Positions 37,306 to 46,656 of a stretch of 64,000 bases of DNA are shown piece by piece. Source of the stretch: Gemmatimonadota bacterium (GTDB lineage Bacteria; Gemmatimonadota; Gemmatimonadetes; Palauibacterales; KS3-K002); assembly GCA_020344015.1 (NCBI GenBank), contig CP070812.1:3166733-3230732 (forward strand), written 5' to 3'. Made by a program: the position numbers and the translations under genes. Numbering within the stretch: the first letter of the stretch is position 1; every line of letters starts with the position of its first letter. Below the pieces are notes generated by a model. That model ran no database searches, was not told the DNA's origin, and saw only the letters and a list, made by a program, of their open reading frames with translations.

Positions 37306-38352
37306 ATGGCTCTCATCGGAATGGGCCGCAGCAAGCGGACCGTAGGACTCGACATCGGTAGCGGCTACATCAAGCTGGTGGTCATGCAGCACGGCAAAGG
37401 CCGCCCGCGCATCGTCAAGGCGGCGGCCACCCCGTTGGTCGCTGACGCCATTGTCGAGGGCGAGGTCATGGACCCGACCCTTGTAGCCAGCACGATACGC
37501 TCGCTGACCGAGACGGCAGGAGTGAAGGACAAGAAGGTGGTGACGGCGGTCGGCGGCCGCGACGTCATCATCAAGCGGATCCAGATGGATCGGATGAAAG
37601 AATCCGATGCCCGCGAGGTGATCCGCTGGGAGGCCGAGCAGCACGTGCCCTTCGATATGGAGAGCGTCGAGCTCGATTTCCAGATCCTCGATCCCATGGA
37701 CGAGGGGCTGCAGATGTCGGTGCTGCTCGTGGCCGCCAAACGTGAGCTGGTCGAGAACAAGGTCGCTCTGCTTCTCGATGCCGGCCTCGAGCCCGAGGTC
37801 ATCGACATCGATGCCTTCGCCCTCCATAACGCCTTCGAGCTGAATTACCCCGAAGCTATGACGGGTGTCGTCGGGTTCGTGAACATCGGACACGAGACGA
37901 CCAACGTGAACCTGCTGGAGAATGGTGTCCCCGTCCTCACTCGGGACCTGGCCTTCGGGACACGGCGACTCCGGGAAAGCCTCCAGCGCGAACGCGGTCT
38001 AACCGCTGACCAGGCGGAGGATGTGCTGGAGGGCCGAACCAGCGATCCGGAGCTGGAGGATTTCATCGGCCAGCGGGCCGAAGAGGTCGCGCTGGGTGTC
38101 GAGCGAGCCGCGGCTTTCTTACAGGCGAGCTCCACTCAGGCCGGCCTCTCCAGGATCTACGTCTGCGGCGGCGGTGCCCGCGTCCTTCGGATGGCTGAGG
38201 CGTTGGCCGACCGACTGCAGGTCCCCGCCGAGATCGCCAATCCTGTCCAGCGCGTCGACGTGGATCCGGGAGCTTTCGATCTGATATCAATCGCCGACAT
38301 GGGTCCGATGCTGATGCTCCCAGTCGGCCTCGCGTTGCGGCGTGCCGCGTGA
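37306..38352 (+). CDS. pilM: Type IV pilus assembly protein PilM
   Basis: PilM is a cytoplasmic actin-fold ATPase-like protein that binds the N-terminus of PilN and couples the alignment complex to the motors. The 348-residue sequence shows phosphate-1 VGLDIGSGYIKLV, the helix with EVIRWEAEQHVPFD (a PilM signature), phosphate-2 VGFVNIGHETTNV and the adenosine loop VCGGGARVLRM. It heads pilM-N-O-P-Q, the usual order. Confidence 0.95.
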   Translation: MALIGMGRSKRTVGLDIGSGYIKLVVMQHGKGRPRIVKAAATPLVADAIVEGEVMDPTLVASTIRSLTETAGVKDKKVVTAVGGRDVIIKRIQMDRMKESDAREVIRWEAEQHVPFDMESVELDFQILDPMDEGLQMSVLLVAAKRELVENKVALLLDAGLEPEVIDIDAFALHNAFELNYPEAMTGVVGFVNIGHETTNVNLLENGVPVLTRDLAFGTRRLRESLQRERGLTADQAEDVLEGRTSDPELEDFIGQRAEEVALGVERAAAFLQASSTQAGLSRIYVCGGGARVLRMAEALADRLQVPAEIANPVQRVDVDPGAFDLISIADMGPMLMLPVGLALRRAA

Positions 38353-38396
38353 TAGAACGCAACCGACGCTGAACTCAACCTCGGACGGGTGCTGAG

Positions 38397-39065
38397 ATGC
38401 TGGCCTTGATCGAGATGAACCTACTCCCCGGTGGAAAGCGGGGAGTCGCGCGGCCGAAGGGCGGGCGTAAACCGTCCCTCCCGAAATTCGAGGGGCTGCG
38501 CGACATGATCAAAGGCGATCCCTGGGTCATCGGGGTGGCTGTCCTCGCGATCATCGCAGTGCTCCATCTCGGGTTTACCTGGTTCGCCCAGGGCGTGTCG
38601 CTCAGTGGGGTAGAGGAGCAGTTGGAGATCGAGCGCCAGGATTCGGTTCGTTATGCCGAAGCCATCGCCGCTGCGGATAGCCTCCAGGCTCGCCAGGACA
38701 CCCTGCAGCGCAAAGAGGCCATCATCCGCGAGATCGATGCCGATCGGTTCGTCTGGCCGCACATCTTGGACGAGATCAGCGAGGCGCTGCCCGAGTACAC
38801 CTGGCTCACCGGCGTCGCGCAGACCGCCGGTGCCGGCAGCAACATTGAGTTCCGTATCGACGGGATGACCGGACAGACCCCGGCACTCACACGCTTCATG
38901 CGCAATCTGGAAGACTCGCCCTTCATTCAGGACGTCCGCTTGTCTAACGACGAGCAGATACAGCAGGGGGCGAGATTGGTGCACAGTTTCGTACTGACGG
39001 CTCGCTACCAGATCCCCGATCCAGCGGTGATCGTAACCGAGCCGATCATCCTGGCAGGGGAGTAG
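38397..39065 (+). CDS. pilN: Type IV pilus alignment protein PilN
   Basis: The 222-residue bitopic protein begins with the PilM-binding motif IEMNLLPGG. One transmembrane helix (about 48-68), a coiled-coil periplasmic stretch and a ferredoxin-like fold (WPHILDEISEALPEYTWLTG) follow. PilN pairs with PilO in the periplasm. It is separated from pilM by 44 nt and from pilO by 4 nt. Confidence 0.93.
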   Translation: MLALIEMNLLPGGKRGVARPKGGRKPSLPKFEGLRDMIKGDPWVIGVAVLAIIAVLHLGFTWFAQGVSLSGVEEQLEIERQDSVRYAEAIAAADSLQARQDTLQRKEAIIREIDADRFVWPHILDEISEALPEYTWLTGVAQTAGAGSNIEFRIDGMTGQTPALTRFMRNLEDSPFIQDVRLSNDEQIQQGARLVHSFVLTARYQIPDPAVIVTEPIILAGE

Positions 39066-39069
39066 AGCC

Positions 39070-39681
39070 GTGGCCCTACTACCGGCTGATCCCAAAGGAC
39101 GTAAGCAGGCGCTGCTCCTGATCATGGCTCTCGTCGGCGCGGGCTGGTACGTCGGCAAGATGTACGCCCTCGACCCGCGGCAGACGGAGATCAATGTCTT
39201 GAGGGGCCAGTTGGAGAACCTCCAGACCCAGAACCGGCGTTCCCGGGCTCTGGCGGCTCGCAGGGATGATCTCCACGCCCGTATGGAGTTGCAGGAGCGC
39301 CAGCTCAGGATCTTCGAGGAGCTCATCCCGGAATCTGAGGAGGTGGCCGAGCTACTCGATGCCATCTCCGCCGAGGCGCGGCTCACGGGTATCGAGATGC
39401 AGCGCTTCCGGCCCCAGGCCGATGAACCCGGTGACTTCTACACCAAGCGGATCTGGGAACTCACTCTGCTCGGTGAGTACCACGATATCGGCAGATACCT
39501 GGCACGCGTCGCCTCGCTGCCGCGGATCATAAAGCCGGCTGGCGTGAGCATCGGCATGGCGCCACGCAGCCGCGCGACTCGGGATATGACAGCTCCGCTG
39601 GAAATGTCGTTGAGAATCGAAACTTTCGTACTCGGAGGCCTCGCCGGCCGGCAGCCGGGAGAAGGCCAGGGAGCGTCCTAA
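39070..39681 (+). CDS. pilO: Type IV pilus alignment protein PilO
   Basis: The 203-residue bitopic protein has a single N-terminal membrane helix (about 13-30), a coiled coil (about 38-80) and a PilO ferredoxin-like core. The core includes IFEELIPESEEVAELLDAIS and WELTLLGEYHDIGRYLARVA, the last being the conserved PilO motif. It forms heterodimers with PilN and contacts PilP. The GTG start lies 4 nt after the pilN stop. Confidence 0.92.
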   Translation: MALLPADPKGRKQALLLIMALVGAGWYVGKMYALDPRQTEINVLRGQLENLQTQNRRSRALAARRDDLHARMELQERQLRIFEELIPESEEVAELLDAISAEARLTGIEMQRFRPQADEPGDFYTKRIWELTLLGEYHDIGRYLARVASLPRIIKPAGVSIGMAPRSRATRDMTAPLEMSLRIETFVLGGLAGRQPGEGQGAS

Positions 39682-39682
39682 A

Positions 39683-40132
39683 TTGGCTAACGCCGCCTTG
39701 ATATTCGTCTTGGCGCTCGCCAGCCTGGCGGCCGGTCCATCTCCCGACCCGCCGGTAGTCCAGGACTCCGCCACTGCTGGCCAGACGTCTGAGCAGCAAG
39801 CCGTCTATCGGCGCGAAAAGTTCGTCTATCCGTCGGACAACCGCCGTAATCCGTTCATCAGCCTGATCGGACCCGACATCGACTCGGGCCCGATCTTCGA
39901 TGACCTCGACCTGATGGGGATCATCTTTGGAGGCTCGGCTGGCAGTGTTGCCACCGTCATTGACCGCGCGACCGAGAAACGATACCGCGTACGCCGTGGC
40001 GACTTGATCGGTACGGCCCGCGTGGTCGAAATCAGGCCCGACGCAGTCGTCTTCCAGGTCACCGAGTTCGGCGTGACCCGCAGCGAGACGCTGCGCATTA
40101 GGCGAGGTGAAGAAGAGGAGGAGCAAGGATGA
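39683..40132 (+). CDS. pilP: PilP-like pilot/alignment protein
   Basis: The 149-residue exported protein has a short signal sequence (about 1-18). A flexible linker with NRRNPFISL follows, the usual PilP lead-in to the HR domain, and then a beta-sandwich core (DLDLMGIIFGG, ATVIDRATEKRYRVRRGD). PilP links PilNO to the secretin PilQ. Classical PilP is a lipoprotein; no lipobox Cys is seen here. The TTG start lies just after the pilO stop, and its end overlaps the pilQ start. Confidence 0.85.
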   Translation: MANAALIFVLALASLAAGPSPDPPVVQDSATAGQTSEQQAVYRREKFVYPSDNRRNPFISLIGPDIDSGPIFDDLDLMGIIFGGSAGSVATVIDRATEKRYRVRRGDLIGTARVVEIRPDAVVFQVTEFGVTRSETLRIRRGEEEEEQG

Positions 40133-41985
40133 TGCTCCATACGCTGTTGTTCTTGTGGGCAGCGGCAGGCGGCGACGACCCTGCCAACGTGACCGAGCTG
40201 CGGGTCGTCCCCGCAGCTGCTGGCTATACCGAGGTCGTCGTCCGCATGAGCGGGGAGGTCAGTTACTCCGACTTCCTGCTCACCGACCCGCCCCGGTTGA
40301 TCGTCGATCTCAAAGGCGCCCGCCATGCGCTACCACGGGACAACTTTGAGAACATCAATCGCGGCGGCGTGATCCGTCTGCGCACGAGCCAGTTCCGAGA
40401 TGACGTGGTCCGCATCGTCGTGGAACTCGAAGAGCCGACGAGCTACACCCTCGTTCGTCAGGGCGGCGAAATCCGAGTCTCCTTCCCTAACCTGGCGGGC
40501 GTAGCGTTCGACTCATGGGGCAGCGAACCGAATTCACCGGTCGCCGATGTCCCAGCACCCGCTCGGCCGGTGGCGGCCACGCCGCGCCAGGCGCAGGAAC
40601 GGGCTGCCGCTCAGCAGGAGGAATCGCCGTTCCAGACACGCGCGAGTCCGGTGAGCCAGATGCCGCGCATCACCGTCACGTTCGAGAACACGGACATACG
40701 CGATGTGCTGAACAACTTCGCCGACTTCACCGGCAAGTCGTTTGTCCCCGGTGCCGGCGTAGAGGGCAACGTCACGGCGAACATCCGGAATCAGCCGTGG
40801 GACCTGGCCCTCAAGGCGATACTCGAAGCTCACGGCCTCACCGCCGTCGAGACGGCGACCGGCATCATCCGCGTTGACCGGCTGGAGAACTTGCAGGAGC
40901 GACAGCAGCTAATCCAACTGGAGACCCAGATCCTCAAGGTTAACTACGCTCCGGTCGCCGATGTCGCCGCCGCCCTCGCGCCGGCACTCTCCGAGCGGGG
41001 CCAGGCAATCGCCAACGTCGCCACGAACTCGATCATCGTGACCGACCTGCCGGAAAACGTCGAAATCGCCCGGCAAATGGTGACTGACCTCGATGTGCGT
41101 ACACCCCAGGTCGTAATATCCGCCAAGATCATCTTCGTCGACCGCACGGACATCGAGGAGTTCGGTGTCTCTTGGGACCTCAAGGATACCAGCGGCAATC
41201 AGATCAACTTGCTCACCCCGGGACCGTCGACGGATCCCCGGGATTGGGAGATCGTCGACGCCGATTTCGATGGAGTTCCCGAAACCGTCGTCAAGGAACT
41301 GGTGAACGAAAACCAGGTCTCGTTCGCCGGAGCATCGCTCGCCGCACTCGCCAACGCCAGGGACCGCCCGGCTTCACCAGCGCTGACACTGCTCACGTCG
41401 ACCGCCATCGGCGACTTCAGGCTGTTCAACTTCATCGAGGCGCTCGAACGCATGGAACTGTCTGACATTGTCGCGGCTCCGACGATCCAGACGATGGACA
41501 ACCAGCAGGCCCAGATCCTCGTCGGCGAAAGAACGCCGGTGCGGGTCGTCGACGCGGGCGCCGGTGGTGGCCTCGGAGCTGCAGGGGCCCAGCAGGGCGC
41601 GCAGGCCCAGTTCCCGCAGGCGACCGTCGACTATCAGGAGACCGGCATCAAGTTGGAGGTAACGCCGCATATCACCTTCGACCGGCAGATCGTCATGGAT
41701 CTGCACGCCGAGCGCTCGGGCGTCGCGATAGCGCCGGGCGACATCGGCTTCACCTTCCGTACCCAGGAAGGGAGTACCCGCCTCATTCTGGCTGACGGCG
41801 AGACCGGAGTCATTGGCGGTCTCACCATCACCGATGTGACCGAGGCCGAAAGTGGCATTCCGATTCTGATGGACCTCCCCCTTGTCGGGCCACTATTCCG
41901 GACCACCAGGTCCAATGAGAAGAAGCAGGACCTGTTGATCCTGGTGACGCCACACATCGTGGACGAACCAGTGGCAGCACGCTAG
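40129..41985 (+). CDS. pilQ: Type IV pilus secretin PilQ
   Basis: PilQ forms the outer-membrane pore for the pilus. The 618-residue protein has a signal sequence (1 to about 15), one AMIN domain (about 20-120, peptidoglycan binding) and a Pro/Ala/Gln linker. The secretin N0 domain (about 183-245, VTFENTDIRDVLNNFADFTGKSFV), an N1-type domain (about 255-325) and the C-terminal secretin barrel (about 400-610, ending VGPLFRTTRSNEKKQDLLILVTPHI) follow. It has one AMIN domain, fewer than Neisseria or Pseudomonas PilQ with two or three. The start overlaps pilP by four bases. Confidence 0.95.
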   Translation: MMLHTLLFLWAAAGGDDPANVTELRVVPAAAGYTEVVVRMSGEVSYSDFLLTDPPRLIVDLKGARHALPRDNFENINRGGVIRLRTSQFRDDVVRIVVELEEPTSYTLVRQGGEIRVSFPNLAGVAFDSWGSEPNSPVADVPAPARPVAATPRQAQERAAAQQEESPFQTRASPVSQMPRITVTFENTDIRDVLNNFADFTGKSFVPGAGVEGNVTANIRNQPWDLALKAILEAHGLTAVETATGIIRVDRLENLQERQQLIQLETQILKVNYAPVADVAAALAPALSERGQAIANVATNSIIVTDLPENVEIARQMVTDLDVRTPQVVISAKIIFVDRTDIEEFGVSWDLKDTSGNQINLLTPGPSTDPRDWEIVDADFDGVPETVVKELVNENQVSFAGASLAALANARDRPASPALTLLTSTAIGDFRLFNFIEALERMELSDIVAAPTIQTMDNQQAQILVGERTPVRVVDAGAGGGLGAAGAQQGAQAQFPQATVDYQETGIKLEVTPHITFDRQIVMDLHAERSGVAIAPGDIGFTFRTQEGSTRLILADGETGVIGGLTITDVTEAESGIPILMDLPLVGPLFRTTRSNEKKQDLLILVTPHIVDEPVAAR

Positions 41986-42044
41986 AACGGTCGGGCGCCT
42001 ATGGCGCCACGACTCGCTCTGCTTACAACTGAGGGAGTAGTCTT

Positions 42045-44687
42045 ATGCTAAGCGTACGGGGTTGGGCACGGCTGTTGATGGGGACAATGGCCGTGACCGT
42101 CATAGGACTCGCGGCCTGCCAGGAGGATGACGCGCTCTACGGACCGCTCGTCGACACGGCACCACCCGTCGTCTCGATAACCGACGCCCAAACAGCGGGC
42201 GACACACTGACGACGACGGTCGATGCCGAGGACTTCATCGCCCTGGCATTCGTGGTCACCGAGATTCGCCGCACGGATCAGTTCGAGACCGTAATCACGG
42301 AAGCCGGCGACACGATCGTGCTCGGCCGGCTGATCGCCGTCGACACGACGCGCTTCGTCGGGCGGACGGTCCAGGCCACTGTGTCTGTCACGTTCTTCAC
42401 TGGCTTCACTACCCCGACCAACGTGCAGATACGGGCGATCGCCGTGGACTCGCAGGACAACGAGGCGACAGCCTCGGCGGTCGTGACCGTTGCTGGTACC
42501 ACGGGTGGCCCGTTGGGTGCGCCCACGATATCGATCTATTCGCCGCTGCCCAACTCGACTGTGCGCGACAACACGCTCATCCGAGTCGGTGTGCGGGCGA
42601 CCGATCCATCGGGGCTCCAGCAGCTCAACGTGGTTCTGACCAATCCCGCCGCCAGTCCGCCGGCCATCCCGGCGGCCGACACCATTCGCTTTGCAGTGTT
42701 CCGCACCGATGTGGACACGCTGCTGGATTTTTTTATTCCCCAGGGGGCCTTGGGGACGCTGACCATCACTGCTGAGGCGATCAACCTCAATACGCTCAGC
42801 GCGCAGGCTCAGATCAGCGTTACCGTGGCGACAGAGGTCCCCGACGATACCAACCCGCCAATTGTCAGCATGCTGGTGACCGGTGGTACGCAGCGGCGAA
42901 CGGACGAGCCGCCGCGCATGGAGGTCGACGACTCGCTGCTGTTCAACATCACCGCACTGGACCAGGAAACCGCGATCACCCGCGTCGGCGTGACCGTCAT
43001 CGTTCGGAATGATAAGACGACCGGGACGGTCATCGATACGATCTTCATGGACAGCGTGATGAGCCCGGCAATCAGCGGGACGGTCCCGGTGAATTTCGGT
43101 ATGATGCCGCTGGACCTGCCGGCGACCGTCTTCACGGAGGCTGATGTCCCCGACACGCTGTTCTTCCAGCTGACCGGCTGGGCGTTCGATGCGGCGACGC
43201 CGACCGCTAACTGCGGCGCTACGGTTGACCCGGAGGGCTCCGTGGCGAGCCTCGCCTGTTCGGGCGGCGGCCCGGTCCACGCCCTGGGTGTTCAGGGCGG
43301 GTTCCTGGAGCGGCTCATCGTTGCGGGCCGAACGGTTGGGATCCCACAAGGCGCGTTGATCGCGGACGCCGTGGTGGACACGATCCGCGAGCTGATGCTG
43401 CTCTCCGACTTCAACTTTGGAATCGTGCGGCCGTTCGATCTGCGCAACGAGGTCTTCCTCGATAACGTCCCGGTAGGCTCTGATCCCTGGGGTGTGGGGA
43501 TCGATCTCACCGAGGACCGGCTGCTGGTCGGGAACTCGGGCGGCACCAACATATCGGTGGTGGATCTCGGGCCCCGCTCGCCGGGCGCCCCGGCCGTCGG
43601 AAACGAGATCGATCGATTCCAGACCCAGGACATCAAAGTCTTCAGGGTCGAAGAGAAACCGGATGCTCTCTTTGTAAAGATCTTCCCCGTCACTCCCTTC
43701 GATTACTCCGACCGTCCGCAGTTCCTCGCTCAGGCGGCGAACGGCTTCATTCTATTCTCGACAGTCCCGGCGAAGGCAGGCCTGGCGGGTACAATCCGCG
43801 AGTACGATCCGATCGATAGGGAGATCCGCTTCTTCGTCGACTATGCGGACCGCGCCAGTTTCGCAAACCCGCAGATTCAGATCATCAACGCCGACTCGGT
43901 GCTCGAGATCAACGGTGCCCGGCAGTTCGCCGTCTGCGATCACACGCGGGGCAATTTCGGCAATCCGTCGTGCATCATCGCCAATGACTCGCTGGCCGAC
44001 GCCACGCTTCAGGTCGCGGCCAAGATCTTGAGCGATGGTTGGGACGTGGAGATCTTCTCCAACCTGGATATCGGGAGCATCGCCCTCACCGATACGACCC
44101 TCGTGGCCGCCAGTGGCGACAGGGAGTACATCGCTTTCGGTGAAGGGGACACACCCGGTCGGGCGGGCCGCGTGATGCTCTACCGTTCGGCGGACGAGTC
44201 GCTCAGCAACGGCCTACAGGTCACCGACCTCACCGGTAACGCCGAGGAGAAGGTCTTCGGGCTTGCGCTCAACCTCGATGGCAGTGTCGGTGTTGTGCGA
44301 GGCACTATGGCCTACTTCTTCGGCCCGGACCCGAGCGGGATTAACGTGCTGAGGATGCTCGGCACCAACGACAGGATCAATCCGGACGGCGCGGGTGCTG
44401 CACTGCATCCCGACAACGACATCACTGCGGCTCCGCCTGCCGGCAACGATCCGTCCAGGCGTCTCACGTTCCTGGGCTCCGGCGATGCGCGGGTCGAGAT
44501 CGTCGACGCCTTCCACTACGAGGTGCCACGAGGGAACTTGCTGATCCGCGATCCGATCCTCGGGCCGCTGCGGATTAGTCGGAGGTTGCCTCCCGATCCG
44601 GCGGGGGTCATTCTGAAGCTGTACGGCATCACGGCAAACGGTGTGGTCGTGATTCCGGTTAAGGACACCGATATTATTCCATTCTAG
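42045..44687 (+). CDS. Large lipoprotein with Ig-like and beta-propeller-like regions, function unknown
   Basis: The 880-residue lipoprotein has a lipobox LAAC with Cys25. Three Ig-like beta-sandwich units appear at about 40-150, 158-270 and 278-400; each opens with a P-P-V/I-V/I-S or PTISI edge strand and holds short DxxGL or DNEATA turns. From about 425 to the end, blades such as [20 protein letters not shown] and [17 protein letters not shown] suggest a beta-propeller. It is not a recognised Pil protein. It starts 59 nt after pilQ behind GAGGGAG and probably shares the pilM-Q transcript. It may be an outer-membrane or surface factor attached to the secretin, an adhesin, or a member of a lineage-specific family. 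Function is open. Confidence 0.7.
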   Translation: MLSVRGWARLLMGTMAVTVIGLAACQEDDALYGPLVDTAPPVVSITDAQTAGDTLTTTVDAEDFIALAFVVTEIRRTDQFETVITEAGDTIVLGRLIAVDTTRFVGRTVQATVSVTFFTGFTTPTNVQIRAIAVDSQDNEATASAVVTVAGTTGGPLGAPTISIYSPLPNSTVRDNTLIRVGVRATDPSGLQQLNVVLTNPAASPPAIPAADTIRFAVFRTDVDTLLDFFIPQGALGTLTITAEAINLNTLSAQAQISVTVATEVPDDTNPPIVSMLVTGGTQRRTDEPPRMEVDDSLLFNITALDQETAITRVGVTVIVRNDKTTGTVIDTIFMDSVMSPAISGTVPVNFGMMPLDLPATVFTEADVPDTLFFQLTGWAFDAATPTANCGATVDPEGSVASLACSGGGPVHALGVQGGFLERLIVAGRTVGIPQGALIADAVVDTIRELMLLSDFNFGIVRPFDLRNEVFLDNVPVGSDPWGVGIDLTEDRLLVGNSGGTNISVVDLGPRSPGAPAVGNEIDRFQTQDIKVFRVEEKPDALFVKIFPVTPFDYSDRPQFLAQAANGFILFSTVPAKAGLAGTIREYDPIDREIRFFVDYADRASFANPQIQIINADSVLEINGARQFAVCDHTRGNFGNPSCIIANDSLADATLQVAAKILSDGWDVEIFSNLDIGSIALTDTTLVAASGDREYIAFGEGDTPGRAGRVMLYRSADESLSNGLQVTDLTGNAEEKVFGLALNLDGSVGVVRGTMAYFFGPDPSGINVLRMLGTNDRINPDGAGAALHPDNDITAAPPAGNDPSRRLTFLGSGDARVEIVDAFHYEVPRGNLLIRDPILGPLRISRRLPPDPAGVILKLYGITANGVVVIPVKDTDIIPF

Positions 44688-44705
44688 GGCCGCGCAGCCG
44701 CGGCC
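44688..44705 (+). terminator. GC-rich hairpin after the pilus operon
   Basis: GGCCGCG-CAGC-CGCGGCC forms a perfect 7-bp hairpin directly after the stop codon. No T-tract follows, so it may act only as a 3' stabiliser or weak terminator. Confidence 0.3.
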
Positions 44706-44817
44706 CCGACACCGGGCAGCCGAGCCGCCCGACCAAGCCCGGGCCACCAGACGCGGCCGATGCCGTCGTCGCTGGCCCGGGGGTGGCCAGGCGGCTTTCC
44801 CTTGTTGGGGAGGTTGG

Positions 44818-46020
44818 ATGCTGCAACGCTTCAAGTTCGTGACTGCAGGTGAGTCGCACGGCCGGGGATTGGTCGCCATCGTCGAGGGCGTGCCTGCCGG
44901 CGTGCCGCTGGATGCCGAGGCGATCCGCCTCGAGCTGGCCCGCCGCCAACAGGGACACGGCCGCGGCGGCCGAATGAAGATCGAGCAGGACGCGGCTGAG
45001 ATCATCTCCGGCGTGCGGCTGGGCGAGGCGCTCGGGTCGCCGATCGCTCTGCTGATCCCCAATCGCGATTGGGAGAATTGGCAGCTGGCTATGTCGGTGG
45101 AGCCGCAGCTGGGTGCGGACGACGTCGAGCTGAGACGTGTCAGGCTGCCGCGGCCGGGTCACGCCGATCTTGCGGGGCTCCTCAAGTACGATCGGCACGA
45201 CGCACGCGACATACTCGAGCGGTCCAGCGCCCGCGAGACGGCGGCGCGCGTTGCCACCGGTGCGGTGGCCAAGCGGCTACTGGCCGAATTCGGTATCAGC
45301 GTGGCCAGCCACGTCGTTTCGCTCGCTGGCGTCGAGGCACGTCGGCTGGAGCCGGACGACTACCCAGACGACATCAACGCGGCCGCCGACGCATCGCCGG
45401 TGCGCTGCCTGGACGGCGAAGCGGAAGCGCGGATAATTGCGGCCATCGACGAGGCGACCGCAGCAGGAGACACAGTAGGTGGCATCTTTGAGGTCGTGGC
45501 GCGGGGGCTCCCGGTGGGGCTCGGTAGCCACGTGTCGGGGGACCGTCGGCTCGACGCCCGGCTCGCCGGTGCCCTCGTGTCGATCCAGGCGATGAAGGGG
45601 GTCGAGATCGGTCTCGGGTTCGAGGCGAGCCGACTTCGCGGCTCCCAGGTCCATGACGAGATCGAGGCAGCGCCCGAGAGCCGGCGAGCCGGTGGCTTCC
45701 GGCGCCGGACAAACCGTGCCGGCGGCCTTGAAGGCGGCATGACGAACGGTGAGCCGCTGACGCTGCGCGTTGCGATGAAGCCACTCTCCACTCTGATGAG
45801 GCCCTTGGCCAGCGTCGACCTCGATACGGGGGAGGCGGCAGCAGCAGTCAGGGAGCGCAGCGATGTGACCGCTGTCCCGGCGGCCGGAGTAGTCGGAGAG
45901 TCGATGGTGGCGATCGTTCTGGCCGACGCGCTGCGCGAGAAATTCGGCGGCGATTCGCTCGCCGAGATGCGGCGGAACTTCGACGGCTATCTCGAGCGTT
46001 TGGCGCGCCGCGGTGATTGA
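44818..46020 (+). CDS. aroC: Chorismate synthase
   Basis: AroC converts 5-enolpyruvylshikimate 3-phosphate to chorismate using reduced FMN, the last step of the shikimate pathway. The 400-residue protein has the family opening ([20 protein letters not shown]), the [14 protein letters not shown] signature 1 and the [11 protein letters not shown] (signature 2 region) motif. [16 protein letters not shown] is signature 3. A GGGGAGG ribosome binding site precedes the ATG. The next gene, aroK, starts 8 nt before this stop. Confidence 0.96.
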   Translation: MLQRFKFVTAGESHGRGLVAIVEGVPAGVPLDAEAIRLELARRQQGHGRGGRMKIEQDAAEIISGVRLGEALGSPIALLIPNRDWENWQLAMSVEPQLGADDVELRRVRLPRPGHADLAGLLKYDRHDARDILERSSARETAARVATGAVAKRLLAEFGISVASHVVSLAGVEARRLEPDDYPDDINAAADASPVRCLDGEAEARIIAAIDEATAAGDTVGGIFEVVARGLPVGLGSHVSGDRRLDARLAGALVSIQAMKGVEIGLGFEASRLRGSQVHDEIEAAPESRRAGGFRRRTNRAGGLEGGMTNGEPLTLRVAMKPLSTLMRPLASVDLDTGEAAAAVRERSDVTAVPAAGVVGESMVAIVLADALREKFGGDSLAEMRRNFDGYLERLARRGD

Positions 46021-46540
46021 GCGAATCGTTCTCATCGGCTTCATGTGTTCCGGCAAATCGACAGTCGGGCGTCTTCTGGCCGAGCGGCTCGGCTGGGGCC
46101 TTATCGACTTCGATGAGACTATCGAGCGCCGCGAGGATCGGCGCATCGCCGATATCTTCGATGAGCACGGTGAGGCTCATTTCCGCCGGCTCGAGGCACA
46201 GCTCACCAGGCAGGTCGAAGCTCGCACGGGCGTCGTCCTCGTGCCGGGCGGCGGCTGGGTGACGCAGCAAGGCCTGGTCGAGCTCCTACGGCCTTCCAGC
46301 CTGTTCGTCTGGCTCCGAGTTCGGCCCGACACGGTCTACGACCGCCACTCCCGGCTCGGGCGCGGGGACCGGCCGCTGCTCGCCGGCGACGACCCGCAGG
46401 CGGCCATCCAAGAGCTGTTGGCGGCCCGCGAGCCTCTCTATCAGCTGGCGGACGTCACGATCGACGCAGACACCCGACAGGCCGAGGATATCGCCGAGCA
46501 GATCGTCGGGCTGCTGCGACCTGGGGGCCCGAAGGACTGA
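46013..46540 (+). CDS. aroK: Shikimate kinase
   Basis: AroK phosphorylates shikimate at O3. The 175-residue protein has the P-loop GFMCSGKST (9-17), the shikimate-binding D34 (DFDETIE) and R58-region FRRLEAQ. The GGG motif (VPGGGW) and the lid region (GRGDRPLL) with its catalytic Arg follow. It is translationally linked to aroC (8-nt overlap, GTG start). Length is typical. Confidence 0.94.
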   Translation: MIERIVLIGFMCSGKSTVGRLLAERLGWGLIDFDETIERREDRRIADIFDEHGEAHFRRLEAQLTRQVEARTGVVLVPGGGWVTQQGLVELLRPSSLFVWLRVRPDTVYDRHSRLGRGDRPLLAGDDPQAAIQELLAAREPLYQLADVTIDADTRQAEDIAEQIVGLLRPGGPKD

Positions 46541-46656
46541 AATGAGGCTCAGTGTTGACAAGCCGTTGATTCTTGTTAGCCATCCTCAGCGCCGGAGGCC
46601 CGTGGAAACCAGCGGGCCGGGTTTGGGGTAAGCGGTGGACGGGATGGACTGAGGAT

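Noticed and set aside
42048-43349. Reverse-strand open frame of 433 residues opposite the pilQ-linked lipoprotein
   Set aside because: It is Arg/His/Asp-rich shadow sequence; the forward frame has a lipobox and regular beta-strand pattern.
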